The position numbers and the translations under genes were made by a program. A model generated the notes under the pieces. It was given only the letters and a program-made list of their open reading frames with translations. It was not told the DNA's origin and ran no database searches. A DNA stretch of 64,000 nucleotides from Clostridia bacterium (GTDB taxonomy: Bacteria; Bacillota; Clostridia; Christensenellales; Aristaeellaceae), in contig JAFWQA010000061.1 in NCBI GenBank assembly GCA_017509255.1, forward strand, positions 118,542-182,541, in the 5' to 3' direction. Of this stretch, positions 23,085 through 30,876 are shown piece by piece (within the stretch, counting starts at the first letter, position 1; each line of letters begins with the position of its first letter).

Positions 23085-23113
23085 TTGATTTTTGAGATAT
23101 TTTCAGGTATAAT
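23085..23113 (+). promoter_or_regulatory. Strong sigma-70-type promoter of a leader region
   Basis: TTGATT (23085-23090), exactly 17 bases, TATAAT (23108-23113). It drives the leader with a short peptide and attenuator before the hydrolase gene at 23360. Confidence 0.7.
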
Positions 23114-23146
23114 AACTCAAGGAGTCCGGAAAAGGAGCGCAGACCA

Positions 23147-23176
23147 ATGATTAACAGAAATGCTTTCATCGGCTAA
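23147..23176 (+). CDS. Possible 9-residue leader peptide
   Basis: ATG at 23147, preceded by AAAGGAGCG, encodes MINRNAFIG then stop. It lies 34 bases after the promoter -10 box and 86 bases before a terminator hairpin, the geometry of translational attenuation. Its reality is unproven. Confidence 0.4.
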   Translation: MINRNAFIG

Positions 23177-23308
23177 CTGAATATACAGGTACAGGTCATG
23201 AGGGGTGAAACACAGCCCCCTTGTTTGATGTGCCGCTGATGAGTAACTTCTGACAGTGGGAACCGCACGACGCAGCCACAGAAAGGAGCTGCATCGCTGC
23301 GGTTTTTT
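23177..23308 (+). promoter_or_regulatory. Structured 5' leader ending in an attenuator-like terminator
   Basis: After a GGGG/CCCC hairpin (about 23202-23220), the sequence GTGGGAACCGCA leads into a stem CCGCA..CGCAGC (23263-23276) with GCTGC..CTGCGG (23288-23302) and TTTTTT (23303-23308). It resembles a T-box antiterminator bulge only loosely (one extra base, no typical stem I), and no known riboswitch class fits clearly. It lies between promoter and hydrolase start, so it probably controls read-through. Confidence 0.45.
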
Positions 23309-23359
23309 GTTTTCTCATCCCCTGTACGGTATGAAAAACACGTTGAAAATGGAGAATAA

Positions 23360-24751
23360 ATGATCATGGATAGGAATGCATTGATGGAAAAGCTTGCCCG
23401 GGACGCGTACGAAAAAGGAAGCTTCAACGGCACCTGGCTCTTCGCCGAAAACGGCGAGATCGTGTCGAAGGGCGCCCTCGGCTTCCGCGACGCGGAGAAT
23501 AAACTCCCCATGCGGGAAGATACCGTCTTCGAGATGGCCTCGGTCACCAAAATGTTTACGGCAGCGGCAGTCATGCTGCTTGCAAGAGAAGGGAAACTGG
23601 CTCTTGACGATCAGTATACGCAATATTTCCCCGATTACCCGTACCCGGGAGTAACGGTCCGGCATCTGCTGACCCATACCAGCGGCATGCCCGACGATTT
23701 TGAGACGGCGGCCTGGGTCTGCCCTGCATGGGAGAATGAAAAAAGGATCCCGCCCTGCAGCGAGATCCTCCGCTTTATCAAAGACAGCGGAGAAGAAGCT
23801 TCCCATGCTCCCGGCGAGACGTTTGAGTATACCGACATCGGATACTGTCTGCTGGCAAACCTGGTGGAAAAACTCTCCGGCGTCCGGTTCGAGGATTTCC
23901 TCCGAAAGAATATCTTCGAGCCGGCCGGCATGAAGGATTCGGACATATACCACACCCGCAGGGACGGCAGGCCTTCTGACCGCTTTGCCCGCAACATGGT
24001 CCTGGAGGACGATATCTATGTGCCCTCAGATGTTTCGAAGCTTACCGCCCCTTATGTGATCGGTTCGGACGGTCTGAACGGCTGCGATTATCTTTACACC
24101 ACCGTCTTTGATATGCTCGCGTGGGACCGGTCGCCGCGGGAGGAGAAGGTGCTCACCCGTGAGGAGCAGAGCATCATGTACACGCCGGTGAAGCTGCTGA
24201 GCGGCGAGGATTACGCCGACGGGGACGGTGAAAGCTACGGCTTCGGCTGGGGTATTGCGCGTGACGGGGAACACGGTCTGATCGTCAGCCACAGCGGAGG
24301 CATGCCCGGTCTTGAAACATACTTCGAACATTTTGTCGATGAGGACAGGACTCTTGTTCTTCTCTGTTGCCGCGAATATACAGACGTCAGAGCTTTTGCG
24401 GGCTTCTGGAACGGCATGAAGGCGATCGTAAGGGGTGAAGAGGCCGAACCTGTCGTATCCATTGAGGATATTGCGGTCAAAGATCCCGACAAGTCGAAAT
24501 GGGAAAGCTATTGCGGCAGGTATGAGCATCCGGAAGATGCCGATTTCATTATCGACGAGGTTTTCATGCAGGATGGCGTGCTCTGGGCAAAGGCGATCCT
24601 GAGCGGAGAAGACTACGATGATCAGGGGGAAGTGTCGTTCCGTCTCTATCCTGTCGGAGAGAATGAGTTTGGCAGGAAGCGCGGCATGCTGAGACTGAAA
24701 TTCGGCGACGGGTGTCTGATGTTCGACGATTTCACCTGCAAAAAACTGTGA
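23360..24751 (+). CDS. Beta-lactamase-fold serine hydrolase (class C/PBP-like)
   Basis: 463 residues without a clear signal peptide. Active-site motifs of the S12/AmpC-like family are present: S61-V-T-K64, Y157 in EYTDIG (a YxD variant of YxN), and HSGG at 311-314 replacing KTG. A C-terminal domain of about 100 residues (YCGRYEHPEDADF...) follows, as in DUF3471-type esterase or peptidase members. Likely an esterase or D-amino-acid peptidase, not a resistance enzyme. GGAGA precedes the ATG. Expression is probably controlled by the leader upstream. Confidence 0.85.
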   Translation: MIMDRNALMEKLARDAYEKGSFNGTWLFAENGEIVSKGALGFRDAENKLPMREDTVFEMASVTKMFTAAAVMLLAREGKLALDDQYTQYFPDYPYPGVTVRHLLTHTSGMPDDFETAAWVCPAWENEKRIPPCSEILRFIKDSGEEASHAPGETFEYTDIGYCLLANLVEKLSGVRFEDFLRKNIFEPAGMKDSDIYHTRRDGRPSDRFARNMVLEDDIYVPSDVSKLTAPYVIGSDGLNGCDYLYTTVFDMLAWDRSPREEKVLTREEQSIMYTPVKLLSGEDYADGDGESYGFGWGIARDGEHGLIVSHSGGMPGLETYFEHFVDEDRTLVLLCCREYTDVRAFAGFWNGMKAIVRGEEAEPVVSIEDIAVKDPDKSKWESYCGRYEHPEDADFIIDEVFMQDGVLWAKAILSGEDYDDQGEVSFRLYPVGENEFGRKRGMLRLKFGDGCLMFDDFTCKKL

Positions 24752-24801
24752 TGGATGCACCGAAGTGCAAATAAAGAAATAGTCATAAAGGAGATGTGTT
24801 T

Positions 24802-26505
24802 ATGAAGTTTTCAGAAATGCCTTATGTGAGGCCTGATCCGGAGAAGATCAAGAAATGGACAGCGGAATATACCGAAAAGCTGAAAAACGCGCAGAGCTAT
24901 GAGGAAGCGCGCGCGGTATTCCTTGCATATCAGGAGGAATACAAGAGAGATGACACGATGACAACGCTCGTCTACATCCGCCAGTCCATCGACACGCGGG
25001 ATGCGTTCTATAACGCGGAAAAGGACTTCTGGGATGAGAACCTGCCCGAGATCGAGGAGTATGAGCAGGAATGGATCAAGACGCTCCTGGAAAGCCCCTT
25101 CCGCAAGGACTTCGAGGCGGAATACGGCGACCTTCTGTTCGTCAAAGCCGATATGGAAAAGAAGACCTTCTCTCCGGAGATCATCGAGGAGCTGCAGAGG
25201 GAGAATGAGCTGACCAGTGAATACGACGATCTCATCGCCTCCGCGCAGATCCCCTTCGAAGGCAGTGTCTATACGCTTTCGCAGATGGAGCCTTTCCAGG
25301 TCGATCTGGACGACGCGCGCCGCCTTGCTGCATGGAAAGCCAAGGGCCAATGGTTCAGGGACAATCAGGAGAAGCTGGACAGCATCTACGACGAGCTGGT
25401 GAAGCTGCGTGATCAGATGGGCAAAAAACTCGGCTATGGCGGTTACACGCAGCTGGGCTATTACCGCATGGAGCGCAACTGCTATACGAAGGAGGATGTG
25501 GAAAAGTTCCGCGCCGCCGTTCGGAAGTACCTCGTTCCCATCGCGGATTCCATCATGCGTGCACAGGCGGAGCGGATCGGCAGGCCTTATCCTCTCTCGT
25601 TCGCGGACCAGTCGGTCGAGTTCCGCAGCGGCAATCCGCGCCCGGCTGGCACGGCGCAGGATATCCTTGCGCAGGGCAGAAAGTTCTACGATGAGCTTTC
25701 CCCCGAGACAAGCGAGTTTTTCCGCACCATGCTGGATGAGGAACTGATGGACGTGCTCGCCACCGAAGGCAAGCAGGCGGGCGGCTATGAAAGCAGTCTT
25801 GCTTATTATGAGCGTCCGTTTATCTTTGCCAATTTCAACGGCACGAAGGGCGACGTCGAAGTCGTCACGCATGAGGCGGGCCACGCCTTCGCCTACTGGA
25901 CGAACCGGAAGCGCGTGCCGCTGGAGTACGCCGAGCCTTCCAGCGAGGCGTGCGAGGTGCATTCGATGAGCATGGAGTTCTTTGGCTGGAAGAACGCCGA
26001 AGGCTTCTTCGGGCCGGACGCGAAAAAATTTAAATACAGTCACCTTGCCGCAGCCCTGACATTCATTCCCTACGGCACCATGGTGGATCATTTCCAGCAC
26101 ATCGTCTATGAAAAGCCGGACATGACGCCCGAGGAACGCCACGCTGAATGGAGGCGCCTGACAGGCATCTATATGCCCTGGCTGAAACTGGACGGCGAGA
26201 TCCCCTTCTACTCGGAGGGTAAGCGCTGGCAGGCGCAGGGCCACATCTACCAGGTGCCGTTCTACTATATCGATTACTGTCTTGCGCAGACGGTCTCCCT
26301 TGAGTTCTGGACAATGATCCAGAAGGACGAGGCAGACGCATGGAAGCATTATATGGCTTACACGAAGCAGGGAGGCAGCCGTACCTTCACGGAGCTTTTG
26401 AAGCATGCCGGCCTGAAGACCCCCTTTGAGGAAGACTGCCTGAGGACCGTTTGCGAAGCCGCGAAGAAATGGCTGAACAGCTTTGATCTGACCGGCATCG
26501 AATGA
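24802..26505 (+). CDS. M3-family oligoendopeptidase (PepF-like)
   Basis: 567 residues from the ATG at 24802, with AAAGGAGA upstream. A GTG two codons earlier is less likely. The zinc motif HEAGH is at 357-361, with the downstream glutamate region EPSSEACEVHSMSMEFF typical of M3B oligoendopeptidases. A cytosolic enzyme cutting peptides of about 7-17 residues for amino-acid salvage. It follows the hydrolase by 50 bases and is closed by a strong terminator. Confidence 0.92.
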   Translation: MKFSEMPYVRPDPEKIKKWTAEYTEKLKNAQSYEEARAVFLAYQEEYKRDDTMTTLVYIRQSIDTRDAFYNAEKDFWDENLPEIEEYEQEWIKTLLESPFRKDFEAEYGDLLFVKADMEKKTFSPEIIEELQRENELTSEYDDLIASAQIPFEGSVYTLSQMEPFQVDLDDARRLAAWKAKGQWFRDNQEKLDSIYDELVKLRDQMGKKLGYGGYTQLGYYRMERNCYTKEDVEKFRAAVRKYLVPIADSIMRAQAERIGRPYPLSFADQSVEFRSGNPRPAGTAQDILAQGRKFYDELSPETSEFFRTMLDEELMDVLATEGKQAGGYESSLAYYERPFIFANFNGTKGDVEVVTHEAGHAFAYWTNRKRVPLEYAEPSSEACEVHSMSMEFFGWKNAEGFFGPDAKKFKYSHLAAALTFIPYGTMVDHFQHIVYEKPDMTPEERHAEWRRLTGIYMPWLKLDGEIPFYSEGKRWQAQGHIYQVPFYYIDYCLAQTVSLEFWTMIQKDEADAWKHYMAYTKQGGSRTFTELLKHAGLKTPFEEDCLRTVCEAAKKWLNSFDLTGIE

Positions 26506-26510
26506 AGGAT

Positions 26511-26552
26511 AGGGACCGCGGGGACGGGGTACGCTCCCCCGTCTCCGGTTTT
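26511..26552 (+). terminator. Terminator of the M3 peptidase gene
   Basis: A GC-rich stem, GGACCGCGGGGACGGGG against CCCCCGTCTCCGG, followed by TTTTT. Confidence 0.8.
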
Positions 26553-26683
26553 TCCCCTGTCAGACTGAGCCGCGGAGCGGGATCTGAGGAGGAAACAGAG
26601 TGTTGTCCGATATGATTCGCGCCACACGGGCACGAATATGTTTCCGATACTCTGACCGATTCAGGTTGATGGAGATGAATAGC

Positions 26684-27547
26684 ATGGAATACGAAATCGC
26701 GGATCTGACAAAAGAGGACGCCGCATATATCGGCGGGAAGATCAATGAGATCGTGCCGCATGAGGTGGACGCGGACGAAGAAGAATTCGTTCTCAAAGTC
26801 GAGGATGAAAACGGCGCCATCATCGGCGGGTGTATCGCCGTGGCGTACGAATACCGCTGGGCGAGAATGTTTCTCGACACGCTTTGGGTGGATGAGCGCC
26901 GGCGCCATCAGGGGATCGGCTCAATGATCATCCGGGAAGTGGAGCGGATCGCCGGGGAGAAGGGCTGCCGGGTGGTGACGCTCGGCACCGCCAGCTATAT
27001 GGCAAGGCCGTTCTATGAGAAACACGGCTACACGGTATTTACGACATTGAAAAAACCAAACGGCTATATCAGCTATTCCCTGGTCAAGTATCTTGACAGG
27101 GACGCGCCGGAATATATGCCGGCCAACAACAGCGGCGCGCGGTTCAGGGTTTCGCCGGGCAGCGGGGACGACGCGGAAGTTATCGGGAAAGGCATTCAGG
27201 CATACAGCGAAGCCTATGAGCCGGAATATGAAAGCGTTGACTACAATAAGAAACTTGTGGATCAAGACGGCAGGTTTATCGCGGGCGTAATGGCGAACGT
27301 GAACAGGGACGCCTATGGCTTTATCAACGCGGTGTTTGTTGAAGAACCGCTGCGGCTGCAGGGTCTGGGCACACATCTTCTGAAGGAAGTGGAAACCCTG
27401 GCAAAGGAAAACGGCGCCTCGATGGTTTTGACGACAGCGGGCGACTGGAACGTCGGTTTTTTCAGAAAGAACGGTTATCTGCTCAGAGGCGAACTCAAAG
27501 ATGTTCCCAAAGGGCACGACTGCTACGAGCTCTACAAAATGATCTGA
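26684..27547 (+). CDS. Tandem GNAT acetyltransferase
   Basis: 287 residues from the ATG at 26684, with GGAGA eight bases upstream. The frame extends back to 26600 without a better site. Two GNAT domains lie in a row: the first with acetyl-CoA loop RRHQGIGS (73-80) and end YEKHGYTVF, the second with LRLQGLGTH (223-231) and FFRKNGYLLRG. Double-GNAT proteins include mycothiol synthase-like enzymes and ribosomal or small-molecule acetyltransferases. The substrate is unknown. Confidence 0.82.
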   Translation: MEYEIADLTKEDAAYIGGKINEIVPHEVDADEEEFVLKVEDENGAIIGGCIAVAYEYRWARMFLDTLWVDERRRHQGIGSMIIREVERIAGEKGCRVVTLGTASYMARPFYEKHGYTVFTTLKKPNGYISYSLVKYLDRDAPEYMPANNSGARFRVSPGSGDDAEVIGKGIQAYSEAYEPEYESVDYNKKLVDQDGRFIAGVMANVNRDAYGFINAVFVEEPLRLQGLGTHLLKEVETLAKENGASMVLTTAGDWNVGFFRKNGYLLRGELKDVPKGHDCYELYKMI

Positions 27548-27744
27548 AACATAATAAACTGATCAACATAGCTGTTTTTCAGTCCTGACAGCGAAATGAA
27601 CAGGTCTGTGAGGAAGCATGAAAAATGAACGGGACCGTTGTGCAGGTCGGGAGCCCCTGCCGGACGGGAGAGGCCCGTTCGGCAAAAAAGCGAAGAGCCT
27701 TCAGCCTCTACGGCAGGCTTTAAGAAACTGAAAGAAAAGAGGAA
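27548..27744. other. Intergenic region between GNAT and methyltransferase genes
   Basis: An inverted repeat around 27655-27682 (GCCGGACGGGAGAGGCCCGTTCGGC) is a probable terminator-like hairpin followed by AAAAAAG. No gene is seen. Confidence 0.4.
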
Positions 27745-28461
27745 ATGATCCGTATGGACAAATCCATGACACAGGCCTGGCAGGAGTCGGTCGACTTCTG
27801 GAACCGGGTTTATGAACTGCCGGAAGGCGGAGAAGAGGAAGAGACTGAGGGCGCGGAAGCCGACTGGAAGGCACTGGCCCCATCCGAAAAGCAGCTTCTG
27901 GCGATCACGGAGCTGACAGAATGCAGGCAGCTGCTGGACTACGGCTGCGGACAGGGCTGGGGCTCTGTGATCGCGGCCTGTGCGGGCTGCCCTTCCGTTA
28001 CGGCGGTGGACGTCGCCGAAAACGGCGCCCGCTGCGCGGCGCTGTACGCCGGGCAGTACGGGGTGGCGGACAGGGTACGGAGCATGCGCATTCCGGAGAA
28101 CTGGCTTGAAAGCGTGGAGCCCGGAAGCTATGACGGCTTCTTTTGCTCAAATGTTCTGGACGTGGTGCCCACGGAAGTGGCCGAAAGCATCCTGGCGGGC
28201 GCGGCAAGGGTGCTGCGGCCGGGGTCGAAGCTGGTCATCAGCCTGAATTATTATATGGAGCCGAAGGCGGATCCCGCGCGGAAAATCAGCGTGCGGGACA
28301 GCTGCATCTTCATTGACGGGGTCCTTCGTCTGAACAGCCTGACGGACGGCGAATGGCGCCGGATGCTTGAGAAGTATTTCCGCGTGGACAGCCTGACGTA
28401 TTACGCCTGGCCCGGTGAGCAGGCGGAAAGAAGGCGTCTGTTCCGCCTGACCAGGCTTTGA
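27745..28461 (+). CDS. Class I SAM-dependent methyltransferase
   Basis: 238 residues. The SAM-binding glycine motif LLDYGCGQGWG is at 63-73, the acidic strand-2 end is AVDVAENG, and the motif IV-like region is GFFCSNVLDVVP. It fits the Methyltransf_11/25 group acting on small molecules. AAAGAGGA precedes the ATG. It stands alone between intergenic regions. The substrate is not identifiable. Confidence 0.85.
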   Translation: MIRMDKSMTQAWQESVDFWNRVYELPEGGEEEETEGAEADWKALAPSEKQLLAITELTECRQLLDYGCGQGWGSVIAACAGCPSVTAVDVAENGARCAALYAGQYGVADRVRSMRIPENWLESVEPGSYDGFFCSNVLDVVPTEVAESILAGAARVLRPGSKLVISLNYYMEPKADPARKISVRDSCIFIDGVLRLNSLTDGEWRRMLEKYFRVDSLTYYAWPGEQAERRRLFRLTRL

Positions 28462-28574
28462 GGCGGCAGCTTCCCCCTGCCAAAGGGAAAAGCGCAGATC
28501 CGCGGCGCGCTTTTCATGATCCGTTTCTGCCGGATGCCGCGCCGGCATAACTTCGCGGCCCTGCTGCCGCCGGA

Positions 28575-28622
28575 ACTGCGGAAAGGACAGCTGGCATGGC
28601 TGCCCTTTTTCCGCTTTTTCCC
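28575..28622 (+). terminator. Terminator after the methyltransferase
   Basis: GCGGAAAGGACAGC pairs imperfectly with GCTGCCCTTTTTCCGC, then TTTTTCC. The rest of 28462-28692 holds no gene. Confidence 0.6.
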
Positions 28623-28692
28623 CGTCCCGCAGGCCGCCGGGAAATATCCCCTGTTCTTTCGCGGAAAAAGTACGCTATTTTTTTCGGATGAA

Positions 28693-28720
28693 TGAACCTT
28701 TTATCTCCTCAGAAGCGACT
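28693..28720 (+). promoter_or_regulatory. ECF-sigma-type (autoregulatory) promoter
   Basis: TGAACCTTTT (28693-28702) with AACC as -35 and CGACT (28716-28720) as -10, 17 bases apart. This is the usual form of promoters read by ECF sigma factors, placed directly before an ECF sigma gene. Confidence 0.6.
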
Positions 28721-28773
28721 ATATGGGTGAAAACCGGTTTTCAGTCTCAAAGGAAAGGAGGAAGCCGATACCC

Positions 28774-30084
28774 ATGGATGAATTCGAAACGCTGCTGGAA
28801 GCCAACCGGACAGCCCTGGCGCGCTGGATCTTCGCGCATATCGGAAATCACGCGGATGCGGAAGATGTGCTGCAGGATACCTGTCTCGCCGCGTTCCGTG
28901 GCTTCTCCGAGCTGAGGAACAAAGCTTCCTTTCTTCCCTGGATCCTTGGAATTGCCAGAAAAAAATGCGCGGACTGGTACCGGGCACAGGCAAGGAGCCG
29001 GGTCGTTCCCATGGCGGACCTGCCCGAACCGGAAGTAACGGAGGACAGTGACTGCGCCGTGGAAGAGACGCTGGAGGCTCTTTCCGAGCGTGACCGGCTG
29101 ATGCTGCGCCTGTTCTATCAGGAAATGCTGCCTCAAAAGCAGATCTCCGACCGGCTCCATATCCCGGAGGGCACAGTCAAAAGCCGCATGAATGCCGCCA
29201 GAGCGCGCTTCCGGGCCGCGTATCCCTATCCGCAAAGAGGAGGAATCATCATGAAAAGTATGGAAAAAGTTTCACTTCCGGTCTTCCTGCCGGAATATAC
29301 CATTGTTTGGAAAAACGAGGAGCCCTTCGCTGTTGACTGTGAGGAAATGACTGGCTGGTTCATCGTTCCGCATCCCGGCGAAAAGCTCATCTGGGGCATG
29401 TACGACCTTCCGTCCCGGAAGCTGGACCTTGCCTACAGTATGGCTGTCACCGGTCCTGCCAGCGTTCACGGGCTGGAAGGAGTGGCCGTCAGCGCAAAGG
29501 TCCTTCCGCCGAAGGCCGAAATAGAGGACAACGATCCCATGAAGGACGCTGTCACGGCATCGAGCGGAGGTCAGGAGGAATGGACCTTCATCGCGCAGGA
29601 GAAGGACGGCTTTACGCGCTTCCTCTCCGCCGAGCATATCGAGGACGGCGTACGGACGCTGACCACCTTCCTGGACGGGAAAGCCTTCATGGATAACTGG
29701 GGCTTCGGCGAAGATAACTGCGGCATGCCTGTTCACCGTCAGGCTCAGGGAAAGATCGTCAGGCTGGCCCCCGCGGTGATCACCTCCGTGGAGAATGCCT
29801 GCATGGATATCGTGGGCAGATGTGATCTGACGCTGGACGGTAAAACGTATGAAACGGTCTGTGTCATGGACCTGGGAATGTACGAGGAGGGCATGGTGAG
29901 CGAGCAGTATCTGGACAGGAACGGGCGCACCGTCCTCTGGCGCCGTTTTAACCGGGATGACTGGGCGGCGGACCGCTACGGAAAGAATTGGTCCGAGCTT
30001 CTGCCCCAAAATGAGCAGCTGCTCATCAACGGTCAGCGGTACGTACACTGGTATGACTGTCTCTGCCTCAGAAACCCGGAATGA
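28774..30084 (+). CDS. ECF sigma factor fused to a C-terminal domain of unknown function
   Basis: 436 residues from the ATG at 28774, with AAAGGAGG twelve bases upstream. Residues 1-155 are a complete ECF sigma factor. Region 2 has NHADAEDVLQDTCLAAFRGF and FLPWILGIARKKCADWYR; region 4 has LSERDRLMLRLFYQEMLPQK, then a helix with PEGTVKSRMNAARARFR. Without a stop the frame continues into about 275 residues of strand-rich, Asp/Glu-rich protein with no recognised domain. An internal AGAGGAGG (29236-29243) seven bases before the ATG at 29251 (residue 160) suggests the C-terminal part can also be made separately. Confidence 0.85.
   Translation: MDEFETLLEANRTALARWIFAHIGNHADAEDVLQDTCLAAFRGFSELRNKASFLPWILGIARKKCADWYRAQARSRVVPMADLPEPEVTEDSDCAVEETLEALSERDRLMLRLFYQEMLPQKQISDRLHIPEGTVKSRMNAARARFRAAYPYPQRGGIIMKSMEKVSLPVFLPEYTIVWKNEEPFAVDCEEMTGWFIVPHPGEKLIWGMYDLPSRKLDLAYSMAVTGPASVHGLEGVAVSAKVLPPKAEIEDNDPMKDAVTASSGGQEEWTFIAQEKDGFTRFLSAEHIEDGVRTLTTFLDGKAFMDNWGFGEDNCGMPVHRQAQGKIVRLAPAVITSVENACMDIVGRCDLTLDGKTYETVCVMDLGMYEEGMVSEQYLDRNGRTVLWRRFNRDDWAADRYGKNWSELLPQNEQLLINGQRYVHWYDCLCLRNPE
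29236..29253 (+). promoter_or_regulatory. Internal ribosome site inside the sigma fusion
   Basis: AGAGGAGG at 29236-29243, seven bases, ATG at 29251, in frame with the fusion. It could initiate the C-terminal domain on its own. Confidence 0.55.
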
Positions 30085-30100
30085 TTTCAACGCTCAAACG

Positions 30101-30132
30101 GAAAGGGCAGCCGATACGGCTGTCCTTTCTTT
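30101..30132 (+). terminator. Terminator of the sigma fusion gene
   Basis: GAAAGGGCAGCC and GGCTGTCCTTTC form a stem around GATAC, followed by TTTCC. Confidence 0.7.
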
Positions 30133-30219
30133 CCGCTTTCTTCCTTCCAAAAATCCGCGCTCCGTGGTATATTCTATATGGCCTTCGGGCCGGCAGTTCA
30201 GCATTTGTGAGGGGTTCAG

Positions 30220-30756
30220 ATGAACGGGAGCGTGAATGTAAACGGTGTTGATTATAAAATCATAAAGCTTCTGGGACACGGGAAGGGCGGATACTCCTAC
30301 CTCGTTTCGTTTCACGGCGGGCAGGCAGTCCTCAAACAGCTACATCACGAGCCATGTGATTACTATACCTTCGGCAACAAGCTCGAAGCCGAAAAGCATG
30401 ATTATATCCGGCTGAAGGAGGCAGGCATCCGCATCCCCCGGATGATCGCCGTAGAGGAGGGCACGGAACGGATCGTCAAGGAGTATATCGACGGGCCGAC
30501 CGTTTTTGATCTGGTCCGTGACGGTCTGTCCGCGGACCCTTATCTCCCCCAGGTCCGTGAAATGGCCCGGCAGGCCGGAGCCGCCGGCCTGAATATCGAC
30601 TACTTCCCGACCAATTTTGTCGTTCAGGACGGTCTGATCTGGTATGTGGATTATGAGTGCAATCCGTATATGGATGAATGGAGCTTTGAAAACTGGGGGA
30701 TCCGGTATTGGAGCAAAACGCCCGAGTTTGAGGAATATCTGAAAAGTCACGGATAA
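30220..30756 (+). CDS. Small protein-kinase-fold protein
   Basis: 178 residues, GAGGGG upstream. The N-lobe has a glycine-rich loop LLGHGKGGYSYLV (17-29) and a VLKQ lysine. The C-lobe has a reduced catalytic loop LNIDYFPTNFVV, with an HxD-like aspartate and asparagine, and YVDYE in place of DFG. It is shorter than canonical kinases (about 260) and resembles RIO or lipopolysaccharide/small-molecule kinase-like folds. ATP phosphotransfer is plausible; the substrate is unknown. Confidence 0.65.
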   Translation: MNGSVNVNGVDYKIIKLLGHGKGGYSYLVSFHGGQAVLKQLHHEPCDYYTFGNKLEAEKHDYIRLKEAGIRIPRMIAVEEGTERIVKEYIDGPTVFDLVRDGLSADPYLPQVREMARQAGAAGLNIDYFPTNFVVQDGLIWYVDYECNPYMDEWSFENWGIRYWSKTPEFEEYLKSHG

Positions 30757-30789
30757 AACGGTTTTCCGTTCACTTCTCTCCCCCGGAAA

Positions 30790-30828
30790 AAACTCCGGCA
30801 GCCTTTACCGGCTGCCGGAGTTTCCCTG
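30790..30828. terminator. Bidirectional terminator
   Basis: A 14-bp perfect stem AAACTCCGGCAGCC (30790-30803) with GGCTGCCGGAGTTT (30810-30823), between convergent genes. Confidence 0.9.
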
Positions 30829-30876
30829 TTCCCGTCTTTTTTTCCGTACGCTTCAGGCCGCGCGGGGCCGGGCGCC

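Noticed and set aside
23177-23308. T-box riboswitch
   Set aside because: Only a loose match to the antiterminator bulge (one extra base), no recognisable stem I specifier loop, and the gene behind is not an amino-acid gene.
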